The notes under the pieces were generated by a model. The model saw only the letters and a program-made list of their open reading frames with translations, was not told the DNA's origin and made no database searches. From the NCBI RefSeq assembly GCF_005938745.2, contig NZ_VCBX02000001.1, positions 5,904,501-5,968,500 of the forward strand: DNA of 64,000 nt, read 5' to 3'. Position numbers and translations under genes: made by a program. The DNA is from Rhodococcus sp. KBS0724 (GTDB lineage: Bacteria > Actinomycetota > Actinomycetes > Mycobacteriales > Mycobacteriaceae). Every line of letters starts with the position of its first letter. Within the stretch, counting starts at the first letter, position 1. Below, in pieces: positions 16,940-26,519 of the stretch.

Positions 16940-18493
16940 TTAGCGCTCATAGCCCTTGCGCATATCATCTACTATCCGAGGCTGGTCGAGCGTCGACGGT
17001 TCCATGTCGCGGCGTGGACGGTCCCGCGGGAAGACGGAAGCCGACGCCAATGTGGGTTCGTCGAGAAAGCGCAATTCCGGAGCGCCGTCAGGCAAACGCA
17101 ATTCCGGTGGCGCTCCGCCCACTTGGGCGAGTACGTATCCCCAGTCACCAAAACTGGGAACAAACACGTGGTACGGGGAGACCCCGAGACCGACGGCGGA
17201 CACTGTCGACACTGTTCGCCAGTAGGCATCGGGCGTCGAATACGGACTGCCGGACTGGACGACCATCAATCCGCCCGGATTGAGTACGGCCGCGGCCAGA
17301 CCGTAGAACTCCATCGAATAGAGCCTGCCCAATGCCGGGGTGTCAGGATCGGGGAGATCGACGATCACGGAGTCGAAGCCGGGTTGATGCGTCTCACGCA
17401 ACCACCGAAATGCGTCGTCGAGGACAACGTGCACTCGTGAGTCTTCGAGTGCGCCGCCGTTCAACGATCGCAGTCGAGTGTTCGCCAGTTCGATAACGGC
17501 AGGATCGAGCTCCACCTGCACAATTTCCGCAACGCTGTGCATCCGCAACACTTCCCGTGCTGCAAGTCCGTCTCCCCCACCCAAGATCAACACCCGTTGT
17601 GGGTTGTTCGTGAGCGCCGGATACACCAGGGACTCCGTGTAGCGATGTTCGTCGACACTCGAGAATTGGAGATCTCCGTCGAGGAAGAGCCGGACGTCGT
17701 TCTTACGTTCCGTGACAACAATTTCTTGATACTGCGATCGCGATGCCGCAACCACGGGGTCCGTATACAGACGCTGACGGGCCGTGATTTCGATGTCGGA
17801 GGCGGCGATCAACAACCATCCGATCAGGCTCGCGGCCAACAGCATTGCCGCAACAGCAATCAGTCGGGCGCGCAGGCTGAGCTGCCACCGCAGCAGAATC
17901 AAGGCAACCACAGCCGCGGCGACGCGGTTGATCATTCCGGTAATTGCTGCGCCCCGGATCATCCCGACCCACGGCAACAAGACAAACGGCCAGAGCAACC
18001 CGCCGATCAGCGCACCCAAGTAGTCCGCTGCATTCAGATTGGCGAGCACTTTTCCGGCACTTTGTGCGTCGTTGTCGGTGCGTCCGGATTGCAGCAACGT
18101 CATCAGCAGTGGCACTTCCGCACCCACGAGAATGCCGATCAGTGCCGTGGCAGCAACAAGAACTGCCCCGCTGGAACCAAAGAACGTGAAGGTGACGTAG
18201 AGCGTGACCGCGCTGAATCCACCGATGATGCCGAGCAGAATCTCCACTGTCACAAAGGAAATAGCCGCGTGCCCCAACAACGGTTTGGCGGCAAGGGCCC
18301 CGATGCCGAGCGCCGCAACAAATCCGGCCACGATCAGTGACGTCTGCGTGATTCCGCCGCCAGTGAGACTGACGGACAGAGTGAGCAGTGCCAACTCGTA
18401 GATCAGTCCGCAGGCAGCACAGGCAGCGACGGCGGCGAGGAGCAGCACCCGCGCCCGGGCAGTGAGCACAGTCCGTGAATCGGTGACAATCAT
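16940..18493 (-). CDS. Membrane-anchored polyamine aminopropyltransferase (spermidine synthase-like)
   Basis: 517 residues in two parts. About seven transmembrane segments (residues about 12-220) are followed by a cytosolic spermidine-synthase Rossmann domain (about 230-480) with the decarboxy-AdoMet binding motif LGGGDGLAAREVL, VELDPAVIELA and VIVDLPDPDTP. SpeE family members transfer an aminopropyl group to an amine; membrane-fused forms have unproven acceptors. ATG 18493 overlaps the DUF350 stop by one base (TGATG). Last core gene of a five-gene operon with DUF4178, DUF2617, DUF4247 and DUF350, which suggests work at the membrane rather than bulk spermidine synthesis. Confidence 0.85.
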   Translation of the reverse strand: MIVTDSRTVLTARARVLLLAAVAACAACGLIYELALLTLSVSLTGGGITQTSLIVAGFVAALGIGALAAKPLLGHAAISFVTVEILLGIIGGFSAVTLYVTFTFFGSSGAVLVAATALIGILVGAEVPLLMTLLQSGRTDNDAQSAGKVLANLNAADYLGALIGGLLWPFVLLPWVGMIRGAAITGMINRVAAAVVALILLRWQLSLRARLIAVAAMLLAASLIGWLLIAASDIEITARQRLYTDPVVAASRSQYQEIVVTERKNDVRLFLDGDLQFSSVDEHRYTESLVYPALTNNPQRVLILGGGDGLAAREVLRMHSVAEIVQVELDPAVIELANTRLRSLNGGALEDSRVHVVLDDAFRWLRETHQPGFDSVIVDLPDPDTPALGRLYSMEFYGLAAAVLNPGGLMVVQSGSPYSTPDAYWRTVSTVSAVGLGVSPYHVFVPSFGDWGYVLAQVGGAPPELRLPDGAPELRFLDEPTLASASVFPRDRPRRDMEPSTLDQPRIVDDMRKGYER

Positions 18494-18963
18494 CAGGTGA
18501 GAGCAGCGGCGTTCACCAAGCCGATGGACAGCAGGGTCACGCCCACCGCCCAGGCCGCACCGCACATCTTCGGATCCTGCACCAGCGCAACCAACTTACC
18601 CGGCAGAAACGCGTTCATCAGTCGCAGTGCAATGGCCTGAAGAACAATTGCGAACAGACCGTACACAGCTGAATCCGCAAGCCCCTGGGCAAATCCGTCG
18701 GAACTGGTGAGAATGGCGGTCACGACGATGATGGCAAGCGCAAGATGGTTGGCGCCCAGAAGAATTGCCGCATTCGGATTCTTGTCGACGTACACCTGGT
18801 GGCGGAGATTGCCCGGCGTCATGAGATCGAGAACCAGAAATCCGGTGGCCAGAACAGCAACTCCGACTACGAAGTACGCCAGCGTCCCCAGAACACCACC
18901 GACCAGCAGAGCTGGGTCAACAGTGCCGATTTCCACAGTTTCAGAAGCAAGGTTGGCGTTCAA
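18493..18963 (-). CDS. DUF350 integral membrane protein
   Basis: 156 residues with four predicted membrane helices (about 20-45, 67-88, 96-116 and 132-152), the pattern of DUF350 (YjfL-like) proteins. Biochemical role unknown. It starts at TTG 18963, supported by AGGAGA five to six bases upstream; no ATG or GTG lies nearby in frame. It overlaps the aminopropyltransferase start by one base and follows the DUF4247 lipoprotein gene by 40 bases. DUF350 proteins recur beside aminopropyltransferases and envelope-stress genes in bacteria (family knowledge), so a membrane partner role is inferred. Confidence 0.78.
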   Translation of the reverse strand: MNANLASETVEIGTVDPALLVGGVLGTLAYFVVGVAVLATGFLVLDLMTPGNLRHQVYVDKNPNAAILLGANHLALAIIVVTAILTSSDGFAQGLADSAVYGLFAIVLQAIALRLMNAFLPGKLVALVQDPKMCGAAWAVGVTLLSIGLVNAAALT

Positions 18964-19003
18964 GAAGTTCTCCTGAGTTCAGTCCGATTGTCACTCGATA
19001 TGG

Positions 19004-19408
19004 TCATTTGGCGCTGCCCGATCCACCGCTGCCGCTGCCGCCACCGGCCGGTGATCCGGGATTGAATCCCGGTCCCAAATAGGCATATCCGCCACTGCGG
19101 TATGTGCCGTTGATGTCTTCGACCCTGATGGTGCTTCCCCCGGCGGCCGCGCTGACGGTCACGATATCGTCGTCGTAACGCAGGTACTCATTGCCGCCGT
19201 CGGCACTGCGGGCCGCAGGTTCTTCCGCATCGACGATCCGCGACACCGTCGTACCGACAGGATCTTTCGACGAATACACAGCGACGTCGCCGGTTTGCGA
19301 ACTCTTGGAATAATTGTCCGCAATGAAGTCCTTGACCGCGTTGCCGCACGAGGACAGCACACATGCCATGGCGATCATGACGGGAACAACCCATTTCCTA
19401 CCGATCAC
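19004..19408 (-). CDS. DUF4247 lipoprotein
   Basis: About 134 residues with a Sec signal peptide and lipobox VLSSCGN near residue 20, so it should be lipidated and held on the outer face of the membrane. The mature part (TVSRIVDAEEP, YLRYDDDIVTVS) matches DUF4247, and the C-terminus is Gly/Ser-rich low-complexity. I preferred GTG 19408: AGGTGG lies five bases upstream and it overlaps the DUF2617 stop as GTGA. GTG 19417 would add three residues and overlap by 13 bases. Function unknown; operon context is DUF4178-DUF2617-DUF4247-DUF350-aminopropyltransferase. Confidence 0.78.
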   Translation of the reverse strand: MIGRKWVVPVMIAMACVLSSCGNAVKDFIADNYSKSSQTGDVAVYSSKDPVGTTVSRIVDAEEPAARSADGGNEYLRYDDDIVTVSAAAGGSTIRVEDINGTYRSGGYAYLGPGFNPGSPAGGGSGSGGSGSAK

Positions 19409-19905
19409 GGATGCCACCTACTTCTGGTCTTCACAATCACTCCAGTCCCCTCCCCTGGGTACAAATGCCAACTCTGCCAAGCCCATCCATGCCCCAGGCT
19501 GCTGCCGAACAACACCGTGACAGCGGTGTCGTCGCCGGGAAACGAACCGCAAATCCAACCATCGGCCGCTGCCTGCACTTTCAAGCGGGAGGCCTCGGCA
19601 ACGAACTCTGTTCGGTCGAGAGTCTGCGTGGAAGATTCGAAACGATACGGTCCGAGAACTTCAGCACCCGGCAGTGGATCGCCACCAGCTGCGACCGCAT
19701 CGCAGGACACCTGCTCGGTCAATGTTTCACCACCCGAGCGCGCGGTGACTACGTGCGATGCCCCCAGCACCCCCAAAGTCAAAGCACCGTCATCTGTTTC
19801 GATAACAAGCTGGGCCAAGGCCGGTGGCGCCGGTGCGTCCACCACAAGGCCGAGCGCAGACGCATCCACATCAGTGGGCTCCACGTCGAGGAGATGAACA
19901 CTCAC
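19405..19905 (-). CDS. DUF2617 family protein
   Basis: 166-residue soluble protein matching DUF2617. The N-terminus VSVHLLDVEPTDVDASAL is characteristic, followed by TARSGGETLTEQVSCD and a C-terminal WICGSFPGDDTAVTVLFG stretch. No catalytic motif is recognised. Starts at GTG 19905 in a GTGA overlap with the DUF4178 gene and overlaps the next gene start by four bases, so translation is tightly coupled on both sides. Function unknown; it is one of the conserved soluble members of this operon type. Confidence 0.78.
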   Translation of the reverse strand: MSVHLLDVEPTDVDASALGLVVDAPAPPALAQLVIETDDGALTLGVLGASHVVTARSGGETLTEQVSCDAVAAGGDPLPGAEVLGPYRFESSTQTLDRTEFVAEASRLKVQAAADGWICGSFPGDDTAVTVLFGSSLGHGWAWQSWHLYPGEGTGVIVKTRSRWHP

Positions 19906-20492
19906 TGCGGCGGGCCGGAATGTATGACGGTCAACTCTGCACGGGTGACTGCGCGACCGGTGGAAACCTCCCACGACTGGCCGCGAGCCCACTTCTCGAA
20001 TGCAATGAGCCCGGTCTTGTCGGCAGTTGCATAGTCGGCGTAGTCCATCACACCCGACGGTGCGGTGCCTGTGGTGCCCTCGGCAGTGAACCGTGCGGTT
20101 CCACTTTCGATCCTGCGGTGCACCTTGTCGTCGAGAATGACGTCGCCATTCGGTTCGAGGTTGGTGCCCTCGCGCCGCATCCACAGCGTCATCTCGAGTT
20201 CACCCTCGTCATCTTCGACGGTCAGCCAGCGGCGGCCGGTCGAACCGTCGAGAAGGTGCTCGCGCCAGATGTACCCTTCCTCGTCGAGGATGATGGTCCC
20301 GCGAACCACGTGGTCGATCCCCGCGTAGGTGATGATGTCTCCGACACCGATCTTGTGGGGGTCGTATACCTCCGGATAGTCCGCAAGCGGGTCTACACGC
20401 CCCACCGGAGCGCTCTTACGGCCGCGCAGAACCACGAAGGCCACTGCCGCGATCACAACAAGTATCAGTACAACTATCAGCACGTTCGTCAA
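19902..20492 (-). CDS. DUF4178 domain membrane-anchored protein
   Basis: 196 residues: one N-terminal transmembrane helix (residues about 3-22, LIVVLILVVIAAVAFVV), a short basic segment, then a DUF4178 domain (about 45-190) with VGDIITYAGIDHVVRG and YIWREHLLDG. The domain should face the cytosol. It starts at TTG 20492 with GGAG six bases upstream; GTG 20483 is an alternative that shortens the helix. First gene of the five-gene operon. The 224-base space to the divergent dehydrogenase gene must hold its promoter; I could not point to a convincing -35/-10 pair there. Confidence 0.8.
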   Translation of the reverse strand: MTNVLIVVLILVVIAAVAFVVLRGRKSAPVGRVDPLADYPEVYDPHKIGVGDIITYAGIDHVVRGTIILDEEGYIWREHLLDGSTGRRWLTVEDDEGELEMTLWMRREGTNLEPNGDVILDDKVHRRIESGTARFTAEGTTGTAPSGVMDYADYATADKTGLIAFEKWARGQSWEVSTGRAVTRAELTVIHSGPPQ

Positions 20493-20716
20493 CGGTCACT
20501 CCGTAATCGTCGGGCTCGGCAAGGGCGCCGGGGCAATACCCTACCGATCGCTACTCGCCCGAGCGCCCGTACGTCGCTGCGCCCGATCCCGTTCGATGCC
20601 ATTTCGGACAAAAGGCCGTGTATACCCGGTCGACATTGCCCTGAAACCCGTTGAACGGATTCACTTTCGATATGGATATCTCGGAATCCTCGAGCGTCCT
20701 CGCGCGTTGAACAACT

Positions 20717-22093
20717 ATGGCCAATTACAAAACAGTCAATCCCGCGACAGGTGAAACCGTCAGGGAATTCGATACTTTGGATGACGCCGGAGTGGAAGCC
20801 GCACTGGAGAAGGTTCACAACGGCTATCTGAACTGGAGAAAGAGTGCGCCGACACAACGGGCACAGATACTGACCAGAACCGCCGAACTGTACAACGAAC
20901 GCGCCGACGAACTGGCGCGCATGATCGCCCTGGAAATGGGAAAACCCGTTCGCGAAGCCAAGGGCGAGGTACAACTGTCCGCCGCGATCTACCAGTGGTA
21001 CGCCGATCACGGACCGTCATTGCTCGCTGAAGAACGACTCGACGTTCCCGGCGCCGAAGAATCGGTGGTGTACCGACGTCCGATCGGCGCGCTCGTCGGC
21101 GTGATGCCGTGGAACTATCCCTACTACCAGGTCGCACGGTTTGCGGCGCCCAATCTCATGCTCGGAAACACTGTCATCCTCAAGCACGCGTCCAACTGTC
21201 CTCAATCTGCGCTGCTGATGGAAGAGATCCTGCAGCAGGCCGGCCTGCCGGAGGATGCGTACGTGAACGTTTTTGCGACCAACGAGCAGATTGCCGACAT
21301 GATCGCAGACCCCCGCGTGCAAGGTGTCTCGTTGACCGGAAGCGAACGCGCCGGAACCAGCGTCGCGGAAACTGCGGGGCGCAACCTCAAGAAGGTGGTA
21401 CTCGAACTCGGCGGCTCGGACGTGTTCATCGTCCTCGACTCCGACGACATGGACGCCACCGTCAAGGCCGCAGCCAAGGCTCGCTTGTCCAACGCCGGTC
21501 AGGCGTGCAACGCGGCCAAACGATTCATCGTGGTCGAGGACTTCTACGACGATTTCACGCAGAAACTGACCGCGTCGTTCCAATCTGTCACGGCCGGTGA
21601 TCCGTTGGAAGCGGATACGGTTCTCGGGCCGCTCTCGTCCCAGAGCGCGGCAGATACATTGCTCGAGCAGATCCAAGACGCCGTCGACAAGGGAGCAACC
21701 CTCCTGACGGGCGGCGCGAAGATCGACCGCCCCGGCGCCTACGTTCAACCGACATTGCTCACCGATGTCACCCCGGACATGCGCGCCTACAGCGAGGAAC
21801 TCTTCGGGCCGGCCGGGGTGGTGTACAAGGTCAAGTCAGCGAATGACGCCGTCGACCTTGCCAATTCGTCGGTCTACGGGCTGAGCGGATCCGTCTGGAG
21901 TAGCGACCTGGATGCTGCGCGTGCAGTCGCCGCAGATCTCGACGTCGGAATGGCCTTTGTCAACGAACACGGCACAACGCTGCCCGGTCTTCCCTTCGGC
22001 GGAGTCAAGCGCTCGGGAGTCGGACGTGAGCTCGGTCCTTGGGGTATGGACGAATTCGCCAACAAGAAGTTGATCCGCGTGTCCAAGAAATAA
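20717..22093 (+). CDS. NAD(P)-dependent succinate-semialdehyde dehydrogenase-like ALDH
   Basis: 458-residue aldehyde dehydrogenase of the GabD/SSADH type. The start YKTVNPATGETVREF is typical, with VMPWNYPYYQ, catalytic Glu in LELGGSD and nucleophilic Cys in NAGQACNAAKR. It oxidises succinate semialdehyde or a similar small aldehyde to the acid. ATG 20717 has no strong ribosome-binding site. Convergent with a GntR regulator gene six bases away. Its neighbours (5-oxoproline genes at 24.3-27.4 kb) hint at glutamate/GABA-related carbon flow, but co-regulation is not shown. Confidence 0.85.
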   Translation: MANYKTVNPATGETVREFDTLDDAGVEAALEKVHNGYLNWRKSAPTQRAQILTRTAELYNERADELARMIALEMGKPVREAKGEVQLSAAIYQWYADHGPSLLAEERLDVPGAEESVVYRRPIGALVGVMPWNYPYYQVARFAAPNLMLGNTVILKHASNCPQSALLMEEILQQAGLPEDAYVNVFATNEQIADMIADPRVQGVSLTGSERAGTSVAETAGRNLKKVVLELGGSDVFIVLDSDDMDATVKAAAKARLSNAGQACNAAKRFIVVEDFYDDFTQKLTASFQSVTAGDPLEADTVLGPLSSQSAADTLLEQIQDAVDKGATLLTGGAKIDRPGAYVQPTLLTDVTPDMRAYSEELFGPAGVVYKVKSANDAVDLANSSVYGLSGSVWSSDLDAARAVAADLDVGMAFVNEHGTTLPGLPFGGVKRSGVGRELGPWGMDEFANKKLIRVSKK

Positions 22094-22099
22094 GTTCGC

Positions 22100-22831
22100 T
22101 TACGTTCGACCAGACAACCTTTCGACGGCGGCCGGATAGTCGGCCAGAATATGATCGCGCGCGTCGTAGAGATACCGCTGCAGCAATTCGACCGCCGTCG
22201 CATTGTCGCCGGCTTTCAACGCACTGTGTATCTCGTGATTGCGAGCGAGGTACGGCGAGTGGAATCGGTGTGCGTCGTCCATGACGTGAAAGACCAGACG
22301 CAGTTCGTTCCACACACCGCCCATCAGTTCGTCGATCCTGCTGCTGTTGCTCAAACCCGCGATCGCGCGATGGAAATGAATGTCGGCTGTTCCGACGCCG
22401 GTCCAGTCGTCGGCGGCCAGACGTTCTTCGGCGAGATCGAGGGCGGCGGAGACGTCATCGAGATTGCCTGTTTCCGGATCGAAGTCTCGCACTCCCGCCG
22501 ACTCGACTACCCGACGGCAGATGTACAACTCGGCGATGTCCTCAGCAGACGGGACTCGCACAAATACGCCACGGTTGAGTTCGTGTGAAACCAACCGGTC
22601 TTCGATCAGGATCTGGAACGCCTCGCGCACGGTGTTTCGGGAGACGTCCAGTGCTGCGCAGATGTCGGGCTCGGACAGTCGTGCGCCGGGACGGAAGCTT
22701 CCGTCGATGATCAGCTCGCGCAGAATCCCGGCGACCCGAGCCGTCCGGCTGGTGCGCTCGAGAAGCCCTCGATGGGCGGCCAACGCGGCGTGTGCATCCT
22801 CTTTCGGAGGATTCAGGCTGGTCAAGTGCAC
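22100..22831 (-). CDS. GntR family transcriptional regulator (FCD subfamily)
   Basis: 243 residues: N-terminal winged helix (about 30-95, with ARLSEPDICAALDVSRNTVREAF) and a C-terminal all-helical FCD ligand domain (about 105-230) of the type that binds small organic acids through a metal. GTG 22831 is annotated, but AGGAG overlaps it; TTG 22825 at five bases is a real alternative. Divergent from the MFS carrier and the 5-oxoprolinase operon, so it probably controls them. The intergenic stretch 22950-22965 has arms AACG...CGTT, a weak operator candidate. Confidence 0.85.
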   Translation of the reverse strand: MHLTSLNPPKEDAHAALAAHRGLLERTSRTARVAGILRELIIDGSFRPGARLSEPDICAALDVSRNTVREAFQILIEDRLVSHELNRGVFVRVPSAEDIAELYICRRVVESAGVRDFDPETGNLDDVSAALDLAEERLAADDWTGVGTADIHFHRAIAGLSNSSRIDELMGGVWNELRLVFHVMDDAHRFHSPYLARNHEIHSALKAGDNATAVELLQRYLYDARDHILADYPAAVERLSGRT

Positions 22832-23001
22832 TCCTAGTCGTTTGTCGCTGCCCTCATCATAGTGAGAGCGGGGCGTCCGGACCGCTTGCGACTGCCCCCA
22901 AAAGTTTCCGTCAGATTAATTATCCCTTCATGGTATTGCAGGATCGTTGAACGATTTTGTACGTTAAGGGTCCTGACATTCCATCTTCACGCGAGGTACC
23001 G

Positions 23002-24267
23002 ATGACCGTTCCGATTCAAACCGAAGGTGCCCCTCCGCGCCCGTTCGACTGGTTCCGCACGCTTGGACCGAAGGGCAAGAAGGCATTCGTCGGCGCTTTC
23101 GGCGGCTACGGCCTCGACTCGTACGACTTCCAGGTGCTCCCTCTCGGGTTGGCCGCGATTGCCGCGTACTTCTCGATCACGACGGGACAGGCCGGTCTGC
23201 TGACCACTGTCACGCTGGTGGTCTCCGCGCTCGGCGGTGTCCTCGCCGGCATCCTGGTGGACCGCATCGGACGCGTCCGCACCTTGCAGGTAACGGTCGC
23301 GACCTACACGATCTTCACGGTCCTGTGCGGTTTTGCACCCAACTTCGAGACGCTGCTCATCTTCCGCGCGTTCCAGGGTCTGGGCTTCGGCGGTGAATGG
23401 GCTGCCGGCGCAATTCTGGTAGCCGAATACGCAAAGCCCGAGTACCGCGGCCGAGCAGTCGCCTTCGTTCAGAGCGCCTGGGCGGTGGGCTGGGGCTTGT
23501 CGGTCATCATCTACACAATCGTCTTCCAGCTCTTCGATCCCGACATCGCGTGGCGCGTTCTGTTCTGGACCGGAGTGATCCCCGCGTTCCTCATCATCTG
23601 GGTACGTCGCAACCTCAAGGACCCGGAAGAAATCACCGAGAAGCGTGAGAAGAAATCCGACCGGGGTTCCTTCCTCGCCATCTTCCGTGGCCCGATGCTC
23701 AAGACCACCGTCTTTGCCTCACTGCTCGCCACCGGCGTCCAGGGCGGTTACTACACACTCGCGTCGTGGCTTCCGACTTACCTGAAGAACTCACGCGGCC
23801 TCGACGTCGTGGGCACCGGCGGCTATCTCGCGATCCTCATCAGCGGCGCATTCCTCGGATACGTCAGCGGCGGAATCCTCACCGACAAGCTCGGCCGTAA
23901 GCGAACCATGCAGTTGTTCGCCACCTTGTCTGCCATCTTCATGGTGCTTTACACCCAGGTTCCCGACGGGGCCAACACCCTCATCATGATTCTCGGATTC
24001 CCCCTGGGCTTCTGCACGTCGGCGATCTTCAGCGGATTCGGTTCGTTCCTCTCGGAGCTCTACCCGACCGCGCACCGCGGTACGGGACAGGGATTCACGT
24101 ACAACTTCGGTCGCGCAGTCGGTGCCGTGTTCCCCGCCATCGTCGGGTTCCTCGCAGCCAGCAGCCTGGGCATCGGCGGTGCCATGATCTTCGGCGCCAT
24201 CGGCTACGGCATCGCTGTCCTGGCACTCTTCGGACTACCCGAAACCCTGGGACGCCAACTCAACTGA
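23002..24267 (+). CDS. MFS transporter (organic-acid/H+ symporter type)
   Basis: 421-residue, 12-helix major facilitator. The loop 2-3 motif VDRIGRVRT and the central [16 protein letters not shown] with [17 protein letters not shown] resemble carriers for organic acids of the metabolite:H+ symporter group. ATG 23002 has GAGG about seven bases upstream; an in-frame TTG-type start upstream (22957) was rejected. First gene of a probable operon with DUF1445 and pxpABC, so 5-oxoproline or a related acid is a reasonable guess for its cargo. That guess comes from context only. Confidence 0.85.
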   Translation: MTVPIQTEGAPPRPFDWFRTLGPKGKKAFVGAFGGYGLDSYDFQVLPLGLAAIAAYFSITTGQAGLLTTVTLVVSALGGVLAGILVDRIGRVRTLQVTVATYTIFTVLCGFAPNFETLLIFRAFQGLGFGGEWAAGAILVAEYAKPEYRGRAVAFVQSAWAVGWGLSVIIYTIVFQLFDPDIAWRVLFWTGVIPAFLIIWVRRNLKDPEEITEKREKKSDRGSFLAIFRGPMLKTTVFASLLATGVQGGYYTLASWLPTYLKNSRGLDVVGTGGYLAILISGAFLGYVSGGILTDKLGRKRTMQLFATLSAIFMVLYTQVPDGANTLIMILGFPLGFCTSAIFSGFGSFLSELYPTAHRGTGQGFTYNFGRAVGAVFPAIVGFLAASSLGIGGAMIFGAIGYGIAVLALFGLPETLGRQLN

Positions 24268-24337
24268 TCGGTGTCGACGAACTGATCGGCGTTGTCGAAC
24301 TGATCGGCGTTTGCAGGAAAGAGGATTGGACTTCACC

Positions 24338-25132
24338 ATGATCGAGAATCGCACCAACCCGGATCCACGCTCGGCTCGGGCAGGATTTCGAGCCGGAGCC
24401 GTGTTCCCCACGTCCGGAATCGCACCGGGCTTCGCGCAGACCAATCTCATTGCCGTTCCCAAGGACTGGGCATACGACGTTCTGCTCTTCACCCAGCGGA
24501 ACCCCAAGCCCTGCCCGGTACTCGACGTCACCGATGCCGGAGAATTCACGACGATTCTCGCGCCTGGCGCGGACATCAGGACCGATTTTCCGCTCTACCG
24601 CGTCTGGGTCGACGGCAAACTTAGCGACGAGATTCCGGATGCGACGCAGTACTGGCGCGACGATCTGGTGGCATTCCACATCGGCTGCAGCTTCACCTTC
24701 GAACATCCTCTGATGGCTGCCGGGATTCCGCTTCGCCACGTCGAGCAGAATCGAAACGTCCCGATGTACATCACGAATCGTGAGTGCCGGCCTGCCGGAC
24801 GGGTCAGCGGGCCGACAGTGGTGTCGATGCGTCCCGTCCCCGCCGATCAGGTCGAAAGTGCCCGTTCCATCACCGCCCGCATGCCCGCGGTTCACGGTGC
24901 ACCGATCCACATCGGCGATCCGGCCGAACTCGGCATCGCCGACTTGAGCCGCCCCGACTTCGGCGATGCCGTGGAGCTTGCGCCCGGCGACGTACCGATG
25001 TTCTGGGCGTGCGGTGTCACTCCGCAAGCTGCGGTCATGGCGTCGAAACTCCCGTTCGCCATCACCCACGCTCCCGGGCATATGCTGGTGACAGACGCCC
25101 CGGACAGCGATTACACCCTGGATCTGGCATGA
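24338..25132 (+). CDS. DUF1445 putative hydro-lyase (YcsI / D-glutamate cyclase-related)
   Basis: 264-residue member of the DUF1445 family. Visible features are [16 protein letters not shown] near residue 40, [17 protein letters not shown], and the C-terminal [13 protein letters not shown] and [12 protein letters not shown] mammalian relative, DGLUCY, converts D-glutamate to 5-oxo-D-proline (family knowledge), and bacterial members often sit beside 5-oxoprolinase genes, as here. ATG 24338 is chosen; AGAGG lies 13 bases upstream, so the earlier TTG 24311 is possible. Overlaps pxpA by four bases. Confidence 0.82.
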   Translation: MIENRTNPDPRSARAGFRAGAVFPTSGIAPGFAQTNLIAVPKDWAYDVLLFTQRNPKPCPVLDVTDAGEFTTILAPGADIRTDFPLYRVWVDGKLSDEIPDATQYWRDDLVAFHIGCSFTFEHPLMAAGIPLRHVEQNRNVPMYITNRECRPAGRVSGPTVVSMRPVPADQVESARSITARMPAVHGAPIHIGDPAELGIADLSRPDFGDAVELAPGDVPMFWACGVTPQAAVMASKLPFAITHAPGHMLVTDAPDSDYTLDLA

Positions 25133-25884
25133 ATATCGACCTCAATTGCGATCTCGGAGAAGGCTTCGGGGATTGGCGCATGGGCGATGACGCTGCGCTC
25201 CTCGACATCGTGACGAGCGCCAATATCGCGTGCGGATTCCATGCCGGCGACGCAGCGACCATGCGGCGAACCTGCGAGATGGCGGTCGAACATTCGGTAT
25301 CCATCGGAGCGCACATCGGTTTTCGCGATCTGGTCGGGTTCGGGCGACGGCACATCGACATCACGCCAGGCGATCTGAAGGACGAAACCCTCTACCAGAT
25401 CGGCGCACTGGCAGGATTTGCCCACACCGCGGGGTCTTCCGTCACCTACGTCAAGCCCCACGGCGCGCTCTATCACTCCGCATCGAAGAGCCCCGAACTC
25501 GCCGACGCTATCGTGATCGCCATGACCGAATTCTCGAATCGCCTTGCGCTGCTGGGACCACCACAGTCTCAGCTGCAGAAAGCTGCCGAGGCACACGGCG
25601 TCGACTTTGTTGCCGAAGGATTCGCTGATCGCACGTACACGCGGTTCGGGACACTGACCCCGCGAAGTGAATCCGGTGCGGTCATCTCCGATCCGAACGC
25701 CGCGACGGCACAGGCGATCGACTTGGCCAGTAGCGGAACAGTACTCACGTCCGACGGGATCACCATCCCGATGTCGGTGAAAAGTATTTGTGTTCACGGT
25801 GATTCGCCCGGCGCAGTTGCCATGGCCACTTCCATCAAGGCTGGGCTGATCAACTCCCGCATTCGGGTGGAGTCGTTCGCATGA
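25129..25884 (+). CDS. pxpA: 5-oxoprolinase subunit PxpA (LamB/YcsF family)
   Basis: 251 residues, LamB/YcsF family, the component that works with PxpBC to hydrolyse 5-oxo-L-proline to L-glutamate using ATP. Signatures are [13 protein letters not shown] at the N-terminus, [18 protein letters not shown], and [14 protein letters not shown] 25129 overlaps the DUF1445 stop (ATGA), and the gene overlaps pxpB by four bases. Cytosolic. Gene order DUF1445-pxpA-pxpB-pxpC is compact and clearly one transcriptional unit. Confidence 0.93.
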   Translation: MNIDLNCDLGEGFGDWRMGDDAALLDIVTSANIACGFHAGDAATMRRTCEMAVEHSVSIGAHIGFRDLVGFGRRHIDITPGDLKDETLYQIGALAGFAHTAGSSVTYVKPHGALYHSASKSPELADAIVIAMTEFSNRLALLGPPQSQLQKAAEAHGVDFVAEGFADRTYTRFGTLTPRSESGAVISDPNAATAQAIDLASSGTVLTSDGITIPMSVKSICVHGDSPGAVAMATSIKAGLINSRIRVESFA

Positions 25885-26519
25885 GTCACCCGACAATCCT
25901 CCCGGCCGGTGAACACGCGCTTCTGGTGGACCTCGACACCGAAGCCGATGTTCTTGCGTTCACCCATGCGCTCACACACAACACTCCGGCCGGAGTGGAG
26001 GATTTCCTGCCTGCCGCACGCACGGTTCTCGTGACCTGCCTGCCGACAGCAAATGTGGCACATGTGCTTCATCACCTGAACGAGTTGACGCGCACCATGT
26101 CCGCGGCAATCCCGGACGAGCGCGGCGACGAACCACCGTTCACCATCAATGTCCGCTACGACGGTCCCGACCTCGACGACGTGGCAAGGATCCTGAAAAT
26201 GAGCCGCGCCGAGGTCATTTCAGCTCACACCTCGGCCGTATGGCGATGCGCCTTCATCGGGTTCGCGCCTGGCTTTGCCTATCTGACCTCAGGAGATGCT
26301 CGCCTCGACGTCCCGCGCCGAACACAATCGCGGACTGCCGTTCCCGCCGGCGCCGTTGCCCTGGCCGGCGGATACAGCGCGGTGTACCCGCGAGCCTCCC
26401 CGGGCGGATGGCAGATCATCGGCAGTACCGACGCCGTGATGTGGGATTTGGATGCCACACCCCCGGCCGCAGTCCAGCCGGGCCGGCGCGTGCGATTCGT
26501 GAACGAGGACAAACTGTGA
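25881..26519 (+). CDS. pxpB: 5-oxoprolinase subunit PxpB
   Basis: 212-residue allophanate-hydrolase subunit 1-like protein (KipI/PxpB family). Motifs are FIGFAPGFAYL, LDVPRRTQSRTAVPAGAV and YPRASPGGWQIIG. It forms a complex with PxpC, where ATP-dependent activation of 5-oxoproline takes place. ATG 25881 overlaps pxpA by four bases and its TGA overlaps the GTG of pxpC, so the subunits should be made in equal amounts. Confidence 0.92.
   Translation: MSHPTILPAGEHALLVDLDTEADVLAFTHALTHNTPAGVEDFLPAARTVLVTCLPTANVAHVLHHLNELTRTMSAAIPDERGDEPPFTINVRYDGPDLDDVARILKMSRAEVISAHTSAVWRCAFIGFAPGFAYLTSGDARLDVPRRTQSRTAVPAGAVALAGGYSAVYPRASPGGWQIIGSTDAVMWDLDATPPAAVQPGRRVRFVNEDKL

Noticed and set aside
22095..22108. 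Terminator between the semialdehyde dehydrogenase and GntR genes
   Set aside because: A four-base stem only; too weak to claim.
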